This document shows positions 23,570-34,820 of a stretch of 64,000 bases of DNA, piece after piece. This stretch comes from Panulirus ornatus. Lineage: Eukaryota > Arthropoda > Malacostraca > Decapoda > Palinuridae. The stretch's first letter is position 1, and every line of letters starts with the position of its first letter. The position numbers were made by a program, and so were the translations under genes. The notes beneath the pieces were generated by a model. The model worked only from the letters and a program-made list of their open reading frames with translations, did not search any database and was not told the origin of the DNA. The stretch spans positions 35,081,343 through 35,145,342 of the forward strand of contig NC_092269.1 in assembly GCF_036320965.1 (NCBI RefSeq). Direction: 5' to 3'.

Positions 23570-24135
23570 CGCAGCAAGGCAAGCAGGAACATACAAGATA
23601 CTTGGTAAGCGAAGGAGCACACAGCACACTTGGTAAGCCATTAAGAAACAGTGGGTGTTTTCATTGTAAGCCAAAAAGGAACACATATGATACTTGGTAA
23701 GCCAAGAGGGGCACAGAGGATACTTGATAAGCAATATACGGACACATGATACTCATTAAGCAAAGAAGGTACATAGAGGATACTTGATTACCTATACACG
23801 AACACATATGATACTTGATAAACCATGGAGGAACTCAGGATGCTCGGTAAGCCAAAGGTGAAAACGTAGAAAACTCGATAAGAAGGAACACAGGATACTC
23901 GATAGGACAAAGAGGACCACATAGGATACTCGAACACTCATGGAAGAACACACACGACCCTCGATAAGCCAAAAATGAACATGTAATACTCGATATACCA
24001 AAAAAGAAAACATTGGATAGACGGTAACCTAAAAACGAACACGTGATACTCGATAAACCAGAGGCACACACAGAGTATTCAGTAGACAAAACGAAGCGTT
24101 TCGGATACGGTAAGCCAAAGAGGAACAGATTCAGT
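23570..24135. repeat. degenerate ~31-bp minisatellite, about 18 copies
   Basis: The unit AAGCCAAAGAGGAACACA plus GGATACTCGAT recurs along the whole stretch, with individual units between about 26 and 34 bases. On the minus strand it gives Tyr-Arg-Val-Ser-Cys/Phe-Leu-type repeats, which account for the 73- and 101-codon frames there. Divergence between units is high, so the array is old. Confidence 0.85.
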
Positions 24136-24977
24136 ATCAAAACTTTACTGTCTTCCCATCGATGTCACTGGTTAGGTAATCGGTAATTCGTATATGAGAT
24201 TGACGGCATCGCATCTGTTCCTCTATTCTTGACCATAAAAGACATCTGATAAAAGAAAACACACGAATAATCCCTTTCATACTAAGGTAGTCGGGGCGCT
24301 TCCTAAACAAGCCTAGCTATTTCAGGATAGGGAACAATGCACTCGACGTGTATAGGCTCCTCTTCCTATCCTTACGTCATTTATTCCCTCAAGTGGCTTC
24401 ATATCTGATGGTGTGTTGTCTCTCTAATGGGTTGCTGCTCCTCTTGCCACTTGTACACCGAAATACAATCCACAACTGTTAAAACCATAGTCACTTCCTA
24501 ATACGCCAGTGATCCATGCAAAGATTAACTCTGTACATCGAGACTCGTTGTCCTCTTTTTGTTCTACACAAATGCACCCTCGGAAATCATGTTTTTCTCT
24601 GTGTCTGAGATCAGTCTTATTCCTATAGTCTACATAAAGCAAGAAGAAATATTTGTGTTATGTATTCTTCTAGCACAACAAATATATGTTTATTGCTACA
24701 AATCTTTACTAAATCCATTATCATGATTCGAATATAGCGGTATCTGCCTTGTTAAATGTAACGAATAATTCTGATGCTCACATATATTGTTGCAATGAAA
24801 ATGTCCCACGAAAAAAAAAGATAGCTTAAAACATTATGATATACGTTGCTATTACTTGGAGTTAGTGATACTGTATGACAAAAGGTAATGTTTGCGCTGG
24901 TCTTCCAGCTTCCATTTTTAGTAGCTTTCACGTCTTATAAAACTTAGTGAAATAACTTCTTAACTAAATAGCCTGTG
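24136..24977. other. unique sequence, no gene seen
   Basis: The 72-codon minus frame at 24424-24642 contains four Cys but no splice signals that I could pair. Confidence 0.45.

Positions 24978-25034
<57 letters not shown>
24978..25034. repeat. (TA)n microsatellite
   Basis: About 28 TA units. Confidence 0.96.
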
Positions 25035-25037
<3 letters not shown>

Positions 25038-27284
25038 AGAGATAACGGAGAGACGTTAAAACAGTCCATGGGTCGTATTTCACTGACCTTGTAGACAGTT
25101 GTTATCCCATTTTACCACGGCTGTCGTACGGCTTCCTTGTTGGTACTGTACAAGACTACATCTAAAGTGTGTGTGTGTATGTGTGTCAAAAATGTATGCA
25201 TTATTCAAAAGGAAATTACTAATCATTTTAAGATGATAGGTTGTAATCGTTACGGGGTGTCAGTTATGACGGACAACCCCAACAATCATGGAATTTTCGT
25301 GTAACCAAATTAACCAGAAATTCTTAATGAAAGAACACTTGTAGGTTATCGAATTCGTTTCTAGACCTCAGCATCAGAAATCATGACAGTTTTAATGGTG
25401 GACATGACCAATTTTTTCTTTTTGTTTTCTTTCTGGACATGCTTAAAATGACCAACTCAATGGGAATCATAAATCATAAACCAAGTGAAGGTTTCAAATT
25501 ACATCAATATATCTACAGTACCCCTAATGATAACTTCTGAGAAAAATTGGTGTCATTATGGCATCACAAGGCCATTTCCTTCTAAGTTTGTCAATTACAC
25601 CTATGAAGTGTTTTGCTGAGGAGTACACGGTCTACCATTCGACCTCTTCTGAACTCTGCAAATTTTTGGTAATGAAAAACATCAATGATCAAATTTTGTT
25701 CATTCACCGCGACACTTAAATCTTGCACCACTGTCAGGTGCACCCAGCTCCCTTAAGATAATGATCCGTATCCCTGCCTTAAGTCTGGATATTGCAGGTT
25801 CCCAGGTTCTTGCCTCGCCTTTATGCCTATATAGATACAAGGGTTGTCAGCAATTACGGCATCACAGTCCCTCACTATTCAACTCCATATATTCCCTTCC
25901 CCCTCCCGTCTCTTCAATACATTTCTCTTGTAAACCTGATTCAAGTACACAACGATAGAAAAGAAGAGGCTTGTACCTTTCTACCATACTTTCAGATGAC
26001 CCTTAAAAGAATAACTCTCATATCTTTTATATTCCTTAATCCAAGAAAGGAGTCTGCTGTTAATCCCGTTATGGCAATCTGAAACCGGATTATTCCACCT
26101 TTGGCCTTAAACGAAAGCTCCATGGAGCTCAATGAAGATATTTTCGTCTTATCATTCAACATGACGCTGCCAACACGATGAAGAGTGCTTCCCTTCATGT
26201 ACCCAGTCAGCGTTGGGTGAAGCCTTTATCTTATCCTGCAATAAAAATCCTTAAAGGGTGTGTCAAAAGTAAGGTGTTGATACCGATCTAAGATTTTCAG
26301 GGTCGCTATCAGAACGATACTTTTTTTTTCAGTCTGTGCTGCCATATCAAAGGCCACAAATCCTCTTCCAGCATACTTAAAATTTCCTGTATTCACTATC
26401 AATTACCCCCAATCAGGTGATGGAGGTCGTCTCTGATGTGCAATGAAGTCAAAAGTTACAAAATGAAATCCATTATTTTGCTAGTCATGAAAGTAAAACC
26501 CGCATATCAGGCTCGTCACTCGTACAGTTTTATCTCATTCTTTCAACTCACCGTGCACAATAAAACTTCACTACATCTCTTATGTAAGATATCGACGCCA
26601 CACACACACTACATTTTACTCTGATAATATATCAAGTCCCTTGAGCAGGTTCCTCCAGAAGTATTAGGCTAACCTGTTAAACTGGGCACAACAGAACGAT
26701 TTAACATTATAAGTTCCCCACTGCGATAAATTCCCACTGGTAACTCGAACTGATACTCACATCCTGACCCTATCGGACACGCTGACATTTTCAGAGTGAC
26801 GGCATAATATTTTCGACATGACATCTAAAGTGGGCAGTAATCCATCATTCATAAACTCTGCCTGGATGTTAAGACAACCAAACACTACCCTCTCACGCAA
26901 CACTTTGATGCTTGTAAATGCACACATGTAAGCCACTGGCAGGCCATTGTTGTTCCTCGATTGGGCGAATTGGTAGGCTGTGCAGCCTTCATTGGCCGCC
27001 CACTCCACATCATTCACTCGTTTATCTAACGTTACTCACCCTCCATTACATAAAACAATGACGAAATGCGACATTACTCACTTCCAAGATAAAAAGATTT
27101 GTAATACAGCACAATCTACAGTGTAAGGGAAATGAGTAACTGTTTGTCGTACCTTAACACGAAAAACTGTAAAAAGACAACCACAACAACCTCGTTAGTC
27201 ACAATGTGCTCCCCCCTGCAGCCTAGCCCTTGAACGAGCTGTGACGAGATATTACCCCGAACTTTACAAAGATTTTTTTGTTAC
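25035..27284. other. 2.2 kb of unique DNA, no gene seen
   Basis: Frames of at most 96 codons (25792-26082 plus; 26757-27017 minus) with ordinary composition and no acceptor/donor pairs that I could support. Confidence 0.45.
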
Positions 27285-27297
27285 AAATACATGTAGT
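27285..27297. repeat. left target-site duplication of SINE-A
   Basis: AAATACATGTAGT at 27285-27297 is repeated exactly at 27527-27539, bracketing a SINE-A copy. Confidence 0.9.
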
Positions 27298-27526
27298 TAT
27301 CCCTGGGGATAGGGGAGAAAGAATACTTCCCACATGCTCCTTGCGTGTCGTAGAAGGTGACTAAAAAGGGAAGGGAGCGGGGGGCTGGAAATCCCTCTCG
27401 TTTTTAGTTTTCCTAATGAAGGAACAGAGGAGGGGGCCACGTGAGGATATTCCCTCAAAGGCTCAGTCCTCTGTTCTTAACGCTACCTCGCTAACGCGGG
27501 AAATGGCGAATAGTATGAAAGAAAGA
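27298..27526 (+). mobile_element. SINE family A copy with intact 13-bp target duplication
   Basis: The 229-base element begins TATCCCTGGGGATAGGGGAG and ends CGCTACCTCGCTAACGCGGG plus AAATGGCGAATAGTATGAAAG and a short GAAA tail. It is the only family A copy here in unique flanking DNA, so its borders can be read: perfect 13-base direct repeats on both sides show insertion by target-primed reverse transcription. The near-consensus body suggests it is young relative to 20400. Confidence 0.9.
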
Positions 27527-27539
27527 AAATACATGTAGT
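27527..27539. repeat. right target-site duplication of SINE-A
   Basis: Exact copy of 27285-27297. Confidence 0.9.
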
Positions 27540-27989
27540 AGAAGTAGTGACGGAAACCATAAGCATCTAAGCTGGGCTTACTATACTGTTCTGTTCGCTT
27601 TCCATAAAGTTGGCGTTTCTGTTAATACTATGAAAGGCAAGACTTTTGAAGCACTTGTTCCCCGATCTTGGCATCATCATCACTTCCTGGCCCAAGTACT
27701 GTAGCTGAGTGAAAGGTGTGAGGAGCGCGACCAGGGGAGAATTGCTAAGAAAAGAACCTTGCGACCAGCGCAGGTGTGCCAAGAAAAGAACCATCGATTT
27801 CAAAGCGTTGTTCACTGCCAAACACACTGCGTGCACTGATATACGCAAGGAGCTAATCTTCCAACCACAGTAGACACTTCTGCGGCACTCTTCCCCTTCC
27901 CTTACCCGACGTAAAACAACAAATTCACGCATGAAATACCAATTACCATATATACATAAAAGAAAAAATAGTTTAACGTCGTTAAACCC
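27540..27989. other. unique sequence, open antisense frame of doubtful meaning
   Basis: A minus-strand frame is open for 152 codons from 28025 to 27567; its N-terminus is Cys-Val translated from the AC repeat. The remaining ~125 codons have no stop, but I find no domain, start context or splice site, so I do not call it. Confidence 0.4.
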
Positions 27990-28027
27990 ACACACACACA
28001 CGCACACACACACACACACACACACAC
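27990..28027. repeat. (AC)n microsatellite
   Basis: About 19 AC units with one CGC interruption. Confidence 0.95.
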
Positions 28028-28110
28028 GGTACAGTAAAATTCAGTACAGTACAAACAGGTAACCACAAATATGTAATCACATGAAGGAATAAAGACGAGT
28101 CCAATCATTC

Positions 28111-28285
28111 GGTCAGTGGTGTAGTGTAGTGGATAGCGTTACTCACCGTCATGCACGCAAGGGCCGCTGGGACCAAACCCGTGTAGGTTCGATCCTGGTA
28201 GCGACAACTGGTCCACAGTCCACCCAACTGTTCATCCTCCCCTAGGCGCTGATCAATAAAATGGGTATCTGGCCTAGGCTAGTGT

Positions 28286-28339
<54 letters not shown>

Positions 28340-28400
28340 AGGAGTGGAGTAAACACATGGCACATAAAGGGGCAACATGAGTGTAAAACTCTCTCCCTGT
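28111..28400 (+). mobile_element. SINE family B (tRNA-derived), plus strand, with internal (TG)n
   Basis: A tRNA-like head has an A-box region TGGTGTAGTGTAGTGGATAG (28117-28137) and B box GGTTCGATCC (28186-28195). It is followed by the family block ACTGGTCCACAGTC, GTTCATCCTCCC and AAAATGGGTATCTGGC. A TG run (28282-28337) then precedes the conserved tail GGGGCAACATGAGTGTAAAA (28362-28382). The tail occurring beyond the microsatellite shows that the dinucleotide run is internal to the element. Confidence 0.8.
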
Positions 28401-31400
28401 TTCACACACAAAAAAATTACTACTCTGGGGTCTTAGGGTCTATTCTGATGCAGGGTACGATCCTGTTACCAAAACGAGAGAGGCAATAGAGACAAGGAAA
28501 GAAAACGCAGGTAACGTTTCTCAGCCTTGAGGCAACACACCACTACAGAAAGAAATGTGTAATACAAACTTAGAGGGGATGACATAGCAGCTAGGTTTCT
28601 CAGTGATGCTGAGTAACAAAAGATGACCAAAGAGGGAGCAGCCAAAAGAAGAGTTTCAAATAAGCTAAAAACCGCATAAAAAACCCGACCTTAGACTCAA
28701 TTAGGTAAAACTGAACTCTATCTATTAGGATCTCGTTGCCTGCCAACCAGCATAGTTAGTCGAAATGGAAAAAAAGTGAAATATTGTTTCGAAAAAAAAA
28801 TTGAAAACATCTGTACTCAGTGACTTTCATGGCCAAAGATGAAATTTTCTGGCTTGTAGCCACGTCAAATCTTTTCATATGGGGTCTACCTTAAACATAA
28901 CTGCCATTCGATTCTTCATATGCTGGGAAACAACAGTAGCAACTACAAGCGACAGACAAAGCGATCCCGAATCATCTGCCACGAGCAGAAAACTGTACAC
29001 TGCAGCTGGACGGTGCACTAATAGGCAAAAGATAATGGGGAAAGTCCATACCCTAATATAGATGACAGTTAAGCTGTGGCCTTTTAAAGGGCCATACCTC
29101 GCTATTCCGTACTTTAAATGAAATAGGATATCATTTTTTTTTTTTTGTATCCTGAGAGTCGAAATGGATGAGATGTACAGCATTGAGATTTCTTGTACCT
29201 TCGGAAGTTCGGAATGTAGCTGTAAACGTTGACATGGGACCTTGCAGTGTAACTTTGTAAAAAACATTTCCATTTAAGGGGAAAAAGGATAATGAACTTT
29301 ACCCATACTTAAAGCAAATGCCCTATGATTCATGTTGAACTGTAATTTCAAACTATTTTGTTTATCTTGTTTCTCTACAAAGCAAGTGTAATGGTGCCAC
29401 TGACATTAACGATTGCACGATTAGATGATATGAAAACGCAGGAAGAAAGGATAGTTCACTTTACATTGAGGCGAGGATACCTAAGCGATGAGTATAGTAA
29501 GTGGAAAGTAATTTCGTACAGGGCATCCAAATGTTAAAAGTGGTAAATAACGTAAGGGATTGGGGAAAACGTTTTAGAAATCATTATATTGTTTAGAATG
29601 CAACATATGTAATCACCCCTCCCCCTCCCCAACGCTTTAGTGAGATGCCAGTTGACATTTACTTAACTGATCTCCATGACGTTTCGCGGGAAGCCATCTT
29701 GATTGAAGCACCACTTGCTGCATGGGTGGGGTGAGGAAGTGCATGTGGTATGACATTATTCGGTATATACAATCAATATCTACCAGAGAACTAGGATCTT
29801 TTTCAACTGAGCTAATTTCCGTTATCATCTAAAATCAATTAGGGTTATGTAGGAATACGACATCAATCAACTAACCAAATGCAAGAAAACCATACCTTGC
29901 AGGGACAAGTGGTTCTATCAACCTAACGTTGACCGGATAATATTGACTATGTCCCTAATCTACCGTGATAAATATGCATCTTTTATTGACTATTTTCACA
30001 TTTCTCTCTGATTTTTCTGCGTTTCTTCGACCGCTGTAGCACAATGATAAGATCCTTTAATATGAAGGTATGACCCTCCAGTAGCTATGATGGCATGGCC
30101 TTTGACCTAACACTCAGGTGTCTGGTCAAAGGTCACATATGATCCAAGGATCGTACCGTCATGCTCGAGGGTCGTATTATAGTGTCCAAAGGGTTACATA
30201 ATAGTAATATTTAGGCATTCCTACGCAATCATCCCCTCTTAAATTCTCGACTAGGTATTCCATCAGCTCTTGACTTGAAATCTGTGATTCAACATGTAAC
30301 GCTTGCAACACTGATCTTTAGCACTTATAATATACGTGCTCAAATAGTTAAGTCTGCCTGATATCTCTCATTCTTTGCTACTGTGGGTGTCTCCCTCTGG
30401 TTTTACATAGAATATTTCCAACTCCATTTTTTCGACCCAATCGTCAAGATGCACACACAAAGCTCATACTCACTAATATGCACAAAATTTCACATATATC
30501 CACATACATAATGACATTAATACATTTGTAAGTATATTTCATCTCCAGGTATCAAAGCAACGGTACTACTTCACGTCACCACCACCTTGTGTTGCTACTA
30601 CGCCAGACGTCAATGGAGGTGTTTCATCTATGCCATGATTAGAAAAGTAGTTTGACGCATCTGATAATTGTTTAATTAGTGTTTGCACTTGTTAACAATT
30701 GTTTTACACCCCAAGCTTAAATTATGATCTTTACCGTTACCTTTAATACTTCAAGGTTGCTGTCTTCTAATTCATACCTAGGGTCATTTCAAACACATAT
30801 ATCTAGAACTAACTTAAAAGAGTACTTTCAGAGGCATTCCCAGTCGATGAAAACTACGTCCAACTGCCAATTACCATCACCATAAATGAAATCATCTTAC
30901 CTTCTAATATTTCTTGTAGATCTTTACTAAGAATCATTTTGACGGACAATCTTCACTATTATAACCTCTGAAGAATCTTCTTTCTTTCATTCACCAATGG
31001 AAGATGACCGAATCCTTTATCAATAAATAAGATCATCCAACTGTTGTCAACGATCCTTAAAGTGTTGTTAGAGTGTCACTGGCAGTGTTGGAGGTGTCCC
31101 CCATCATTGTCTCAATTCCTCACTTCCTGCCGCATATCAGTCATCGTGCTGGTAGCGGTCCCTCTACTCCAGTTGCAGCACTATATTTCATTGCCACTAA
31201 TTCAGACATGATTTCTTTTTTTTTTCCTTTTGACAAATTCAAGTTATGGCCTCGATTACGTCTGTTACCCTGTGTCAAGCACATATACCGTTTTAGTGTG
31301 TAGTACGATTCCTCAGTATTTAAGCAAATCAGCTTTCTTGTTGATGAAATCAATTAATCCTGATAGTCATGATCGTTCACTAAACTTCCTGTTGAGACTG

Positions 31401-32208
31401 ATGATGACGGTAACACAATAATTAAAATACAGACAGCCACTCTCATAAGAATGCCCGCTCGCTAGATTATCGTAGTTCGACCTCCTGACTTGGCGGCCAA
31501 CTCGCAACTAAACTGGACCTCCACTTGTCTCTCCTGGACTTACTGGCAGTTGCTGGCTACCAATTTTTCTTAGTCGTACTCTCCATCATCATATCAACAA
31601 ACATCATCTCCAAAACGTATACGAAAATCACCAGGATAATTCATAGCTTCGTATACAAACGGGTTACGCATGATTAAATGAGTAATTGCTGAACTACATC
31701 AATTGGGACTGGCAATGAGTGAGGAGCTAGAAAGACGGTAACGACTCCCGCAGAGACTTGGCGTAATATTATGCGGGTTCGTTTGTCTTTCCTCGGTCTA
31801 TTTTCGCCGTCTGTACAGTATGGGTTATGCTTTTTGCTTCGGATTTCCGGAATGGTGGAATGTGCTGATGAGACGTGTCTAAATGCGGACTACAATAAAG
31901 TTCAGTCAATAAATCTAAACATTTAATGTTTTGAAGACATTGCAAATGAATATGAAATGGCGGAAAACAAAGAACACTACAATTACATTGAAATTTAGAG
32001 GAATGATTTACGGTTAGAAAAGGATTAAAATTAGTCAAATTCAGGTCAGCCATTATTGCAATATTTAGCTAGCATGAAGGACCGTGAACATAAGAAAGCA
32101 TTTTTACAGAATTAAATGGCCAATAATATAGGGATTGATAAAAGACAACATAACAACACACCATTTAGCAATAAAACAATATAGAAGGAGGAAGACTACC
32201 GCTCCACA

Positions 32209-32215
<7 letters not shown>
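28401..32215. other. 3.8 kb of unique DNA, no gene seen
   Basis: Largest frame 132 codons on the minus strand (28875-29273), which runs through a poly-A tract and has no recognisable domain. A nuclear-receptor-like DR1 motif is listed separately. Otherwise I see nothing. Confidence 0.45.
30097..30135. promoter_or_regulatory. possible DR1 nuclear-receptor element plus inverted half
   Basis: TGGTCAAAGGTCA at 30123-30135 is one mismatch from the DR1 consensus (two AGGTCA halves spaced by one base). CCTTTGACCT at 30099-30108 carries the same sequence inverted 15 bases upstream. DR1 sites bind RXR/USP- or HNF4-type receptors. No gene start is visible nearby, so this may be coincidence. Confidence 0.2.

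Positions 32216-32254
<39 letters not shown>
32216..32254. repeat. (TA)n microsatellite
   Basis: TA run abutting the tail of a reversed SINE-A copy. Confidence 0.95.
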
Positions 32255-32262
<8 letters not shown>

Positions 32263-32403
32263 TCTTTTTTTTCAAACCGCCATTTCCCGCGTTAGCGAGG
32301 TAGCGTTAAGAACAGAGGACTGGGCCTTTGAGGGGATATCCTCACCTGGCCCCCTTCTCTGTTCCTTCTTTTGGAAAATTAAAAAAAAAAAACGAGAGGG
32401 GAA
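32255..32403 (-). mobile_element. SINE family A, 5'-truncated, minus strand
   Basis: Reverse complement of the 3' half of family A. It contains CCATTTCCCGCGTTAGCGAG, then GTAGCGTTAAGAACAGAGGA, GGCCCCCTTCTCTGTTCC in variant form, and the T/A-rich centre, stopping at GAGAGGGGAA. The 5' third is absent, consistent with truncation during insertion. The tail side is T-rich and merges with the TA run. Confidence 0.75.
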
Positions 32404-32410
32404 TATATGT

Positions 32411-32555
32411 ATATATATGTCACATGACAACTGGAGAATGGATGTGAGCGAACGTGGCCTTTATCCGTTTTTCCTGGCGCTACCTAGCTGTCGCAAGGGG
32501 TAACGATGCTGTTTCATGCTGTGGAGCGGAGTGGTAGCCGGGAATGGATAAAGGC

Positions 32556-32558
<3 letters not shown>
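32411..32558 (+). mobile_element. LINE-R 3'-UTR fragment, diverged
   Basis: CACATGACAACTGGAGAATG, CTGGCGCTACCTAGCTGTCG and flanking bases follow the same order as the LINE-R 3'-UTR (compare 38802-38880 plus and 60300-60365 minus). No coding part remains. Confidence 0.5.

Positions 32559-32559
<1 letters not shown>

Positions 32560-32614
<55 letters not shown>
32560..32614. repeat. (TA)n microsatellite
   Basis: About 27 TA units followed by a T-rich tract that forms the tail of the LINE-R copy to its right. Confidence 0.95.
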
Positions 32615-32618
<4 letters not shown>

Positions 32619-33164
32619 TTTATTTTTTTTTTTTTTTTTTTTGGCTTTGTCGCTGTCTCCCGCGCTTGCGAGATAGCGCAAGGAAACAGACGAAAGAAAT
32701 GGCCCAACCCACCCCCATACACATGTATATACATACGTCCACACACGCAAATATACATACCTACACAGCTTTCCATGGTTTACCCCAGACGCTTCACATG
32801 CCCTGATTCAATCCACTGACACCACGTCAACCCCGGTATACCACATCGATCCAATTCACTCTATTCCTTGCCCTCCTTTCACCCTACTGCATGTTCAGGC
32901 CCCGATCACACAAAATCTTTTTCACTCCATCTTTCCACCTCCAATTTGGTCTCCCACTTCTCCTCGTTCCCTCCACCTCCGACACATATATCCTCTTGGT
33001 CAATCTTTCCTCACTCATTCTCTCCATGTGCCCAAACCATTTCAAAACACCCTCTTCTGCTCTCTCAACCACGCTCTTTTTATTTCCACACATCTCTCTT
33101 ACCCTTACGTTACTTACTCGATCAAACCACCTCACACCACACATTGTCCTCAAACATCTCATTT
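32615..33164 (-). mobile_element. LINE-R copy, 5'-truncated, C-terminal coding end plus 3'-UTR
   Basis: Read on the minus strand, the frame from about 33164 to 32884 encodes the extreme C-terminus of a non-LTR polyprotein. The order is M-R-C-L-R-T-M-C-G-V-R-W, then V-L-K-W-F-G-H-M-E-R-M, then G-R-P-N-W-R-W-K-D-G-V-K-K-I-L, and the frame stops shortly after L-N-M-Q because of a frame change. A short 3'-UTR and the terminal block GCGCTATCTCGC...GCGGGAGACAGCGAC follow, then a poly-A/T tail. The copy begins mid-ORF at 33164, where homology to the 60-61 kb copy ends abruptly: a typical 5' truncation. Confidence 0.85.
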
Positions 33165-33734
33165 GATACCCACTAGTTTCTGGGAGGTCATCGTATTGCT
33201 GTCTGTATGTATGGTATGCAGTTCGAAGTATGGACGGATGTAGGCATACTGGGTGGAAACCATGATGCTCAATGATACATTGCTTTTTCTGGGTCGTCCT
33301 CAAGCACAGCCATAGCCTGTGGGATTTCATGGCAGAAAATTGACTCGGTAATTGTCGTCATTGGGGGACAGTGACCACAGAAACACCTGTAAATATAATG
33401 ATGGTAACTTTGTCAAATTATGAAATCATAATCGACAGTAGTAATGCAACTTGTTACGGAGGGGATATTGTAATGCTAAAGTTTTGTGTCTGTACACATG
33501 CATATAGTTTGGAGGGAATGCTCTGACTGGCAGTGTATTGGAGGTCATTTTGCATATAATTCCCATTGTACATGTAAAAATATAGCTCTCTGCTATTGTG
33601 CCCAACCTGTATCAAATTCAACGCAAGGAGCGATATATAAAGTAGTATCTTCTAAATATTGACGATATCCCTATATAAACTTAAATATTCATAATTCGAG
33701 AATACTTAATATATTTAATGTAACAAAATATATT
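33165..33734. other. unique sequence, no gene seen
   Basis: Separates the LINE-R copy from the candidate exon at 33741. No frame of note. Confidence 0.5.
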
Positions 33735-33740
33735 TCTTAC

Positions 33741-34063
33741 CAATCATTTCCCAAGCGTCCTGCGTTTCCTTTGGGCACGGGGCTACCTTGCGTGTTGGAT
33801 TCTTCAGATCAGCATCCGGCTCAAAAAAGGTATGGGTGGTTCTCTACCTGGACATCTCCGTTGTCAGGATCCTTAAAAATCGGACCCATCGGACATATGT
33901 CTAAGTCTTCGCTGGAGATCGAGTCGCTATGTCTTCTCGCCATACAATCGCCATTATTATTTGCGCATGTAGTGTTGTCAGCCTGGCAAGCCTCGTTTTC
34001 GGTCATATCTTTTTCCGGTCGATTGGATTTTTCAGATAGGTAAAAATACTCTTTTTTTTTCAA
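33741..34063 (-). pseudogene. candidate coding exon with one frameshift, unrecognised
   Basis: On the minus strand an 80-codon frame (34063 to 33821) has gene-like composition: polar, acidic, with M-T-E-N-E-A, S-I-S-S-E-D-L-D and P-I-F-K-D-P-D-N-G-D. It stops just after N-H-P-Y-L-F in a run of six T (minus strand; AAAAAA at 33823-33828 on the plus strand). Changing reading frame there opens 27 more codons (E-P-D-A-D-L-K-N-P-T-R-K, ending W-E-M-I) that end exactly at a GTAAGA donor (33735-33740). This pattern suggests an exon that is either broken by a one-base insertion or misread in the homopolymer. I found no acceptor or partner exon. Confidence 0.35.
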
Positions 34064-34257
34064 GCGGCATAACTCCGTTATTCATGTACCGATTTCAAAG
34101 CGTATTTTTTTTTTCTAAATTGAAGAAAAACAATAAAGTGAATTGAAAATTAATCGCCATTGCATAAACCCTTTAAAGGAGGCTCAAACTGAGACCACAA
34201 TCGTCCTGGAAGATATGATGTACCCCATGTATGGGCGTTTACATAATATATATATAT

Positions 34258-34722
34258 AAAATAAAAAGAGCGTGGTTGAGAGAGCAGAAGAGGGTGTTTT
34301 GAAGTGGTTTGGGCACATGGAGAGAATGAGTGAGGAAAGATTGACCAAGAGGATATATGTGTCGGAGGTGGAGGGAACGAGGAGAAGAGGGAGACCAAAT
34401 TGGAGGTGGAAAGATGGAGTGAAAAAGATTTTGTGTGATCGGGGCCTGAACATGCAGGAGGGTGAAAGGAGGGCAAGGAATAGAGTGAATTGGAGCGATG
34501 TGGTATACCGGGGTTGACGTGCTGTCAGTGGATTGAATCAAGGCATGTGAAGCGTCTGGGGTAAACCATGGAAAGCTGTGTAGGTATGTATATTTGCGTG
34601 TGTGGACGTATGTATATACATGTGTATGAGGTGGGTTGGGCCATTTCTTTCGTCTGTTTCCTTGCGCTACCTCGCAAACGCGGGAGACAGCGACAAAGTA
34701 TAATAATAAAAAAAATAATATA
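34258..34722 (+). mobile_element. LINE-R copy, 5'-truncated, plus strand
   Basis: Starts mid-ORF at AAATAAAAAGAGCG and encodes V-V-E-R-A-E-E-G-V-L-K-W-F-G-H-M through G-R-P-N-W-R-W-K-D-G to a stop at 34517. A 3'-UTR follows and ends CGCTACCTCGCAAACGCGGG plus AGACAGCGACAAAG, with a TATAATAATAAA tail. About 80 codons of the C-terminus are intact. The 3' end is the same as in the other LINE-R copies while the 5' start differs, the hallmark of target-primed reverse transcription. Confidence 0.85.
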
Positions 34723-34737
34723 TATAAACTGTGAGTG

Positions 34738-34790
34738 GACGGGCCATTCTTCGTCTTTCCTGGCGCTACCTCGCTGACGCGGGAAACCAA
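34738..34790 (+). mobile_element. LINE-R terminal fragment
   Basis: GGCGCTACCTCGCTGACGCG followed by GGAAACC, preceded by GGGCCATTCTTCGTCTTTCC, matches the 3'-terminal region of LINE-R. It lies 15 bases after the tail of the larger copy. Either an independent insertion or part of a compound end. Confidence 0.5.
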
Positions 34791-34802
34791 TTAAGTATTT
34801 TA

Positions 34803-34820
34803 CATATATATATATATATC
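34803..34820. repeat. short (TA)n
   Basis: Nine TA units after the LINE-R terminal fragment. Confidence 0.85.

Noticed and set aside
27567..28025. 152-codon minus-strand frame
   Set aside because: Starts inside the AC repeat, has no recognisable domain and no splice or promoter context; length alone is weak evidence here.
28875..29273. 132-codon minus-strand frame
   Set aside because: Crosses a poly-A tract and resembles no family; an overlapping plus-strand frame is equally unsupported.
32868..33176. Plus-strand frames of about 100 codons over the LINE-R copies (also at 60461-60988)
   Set aside because: Antisense to the conserved C-terminal coding region, which is clearly the real frame on the other strand.
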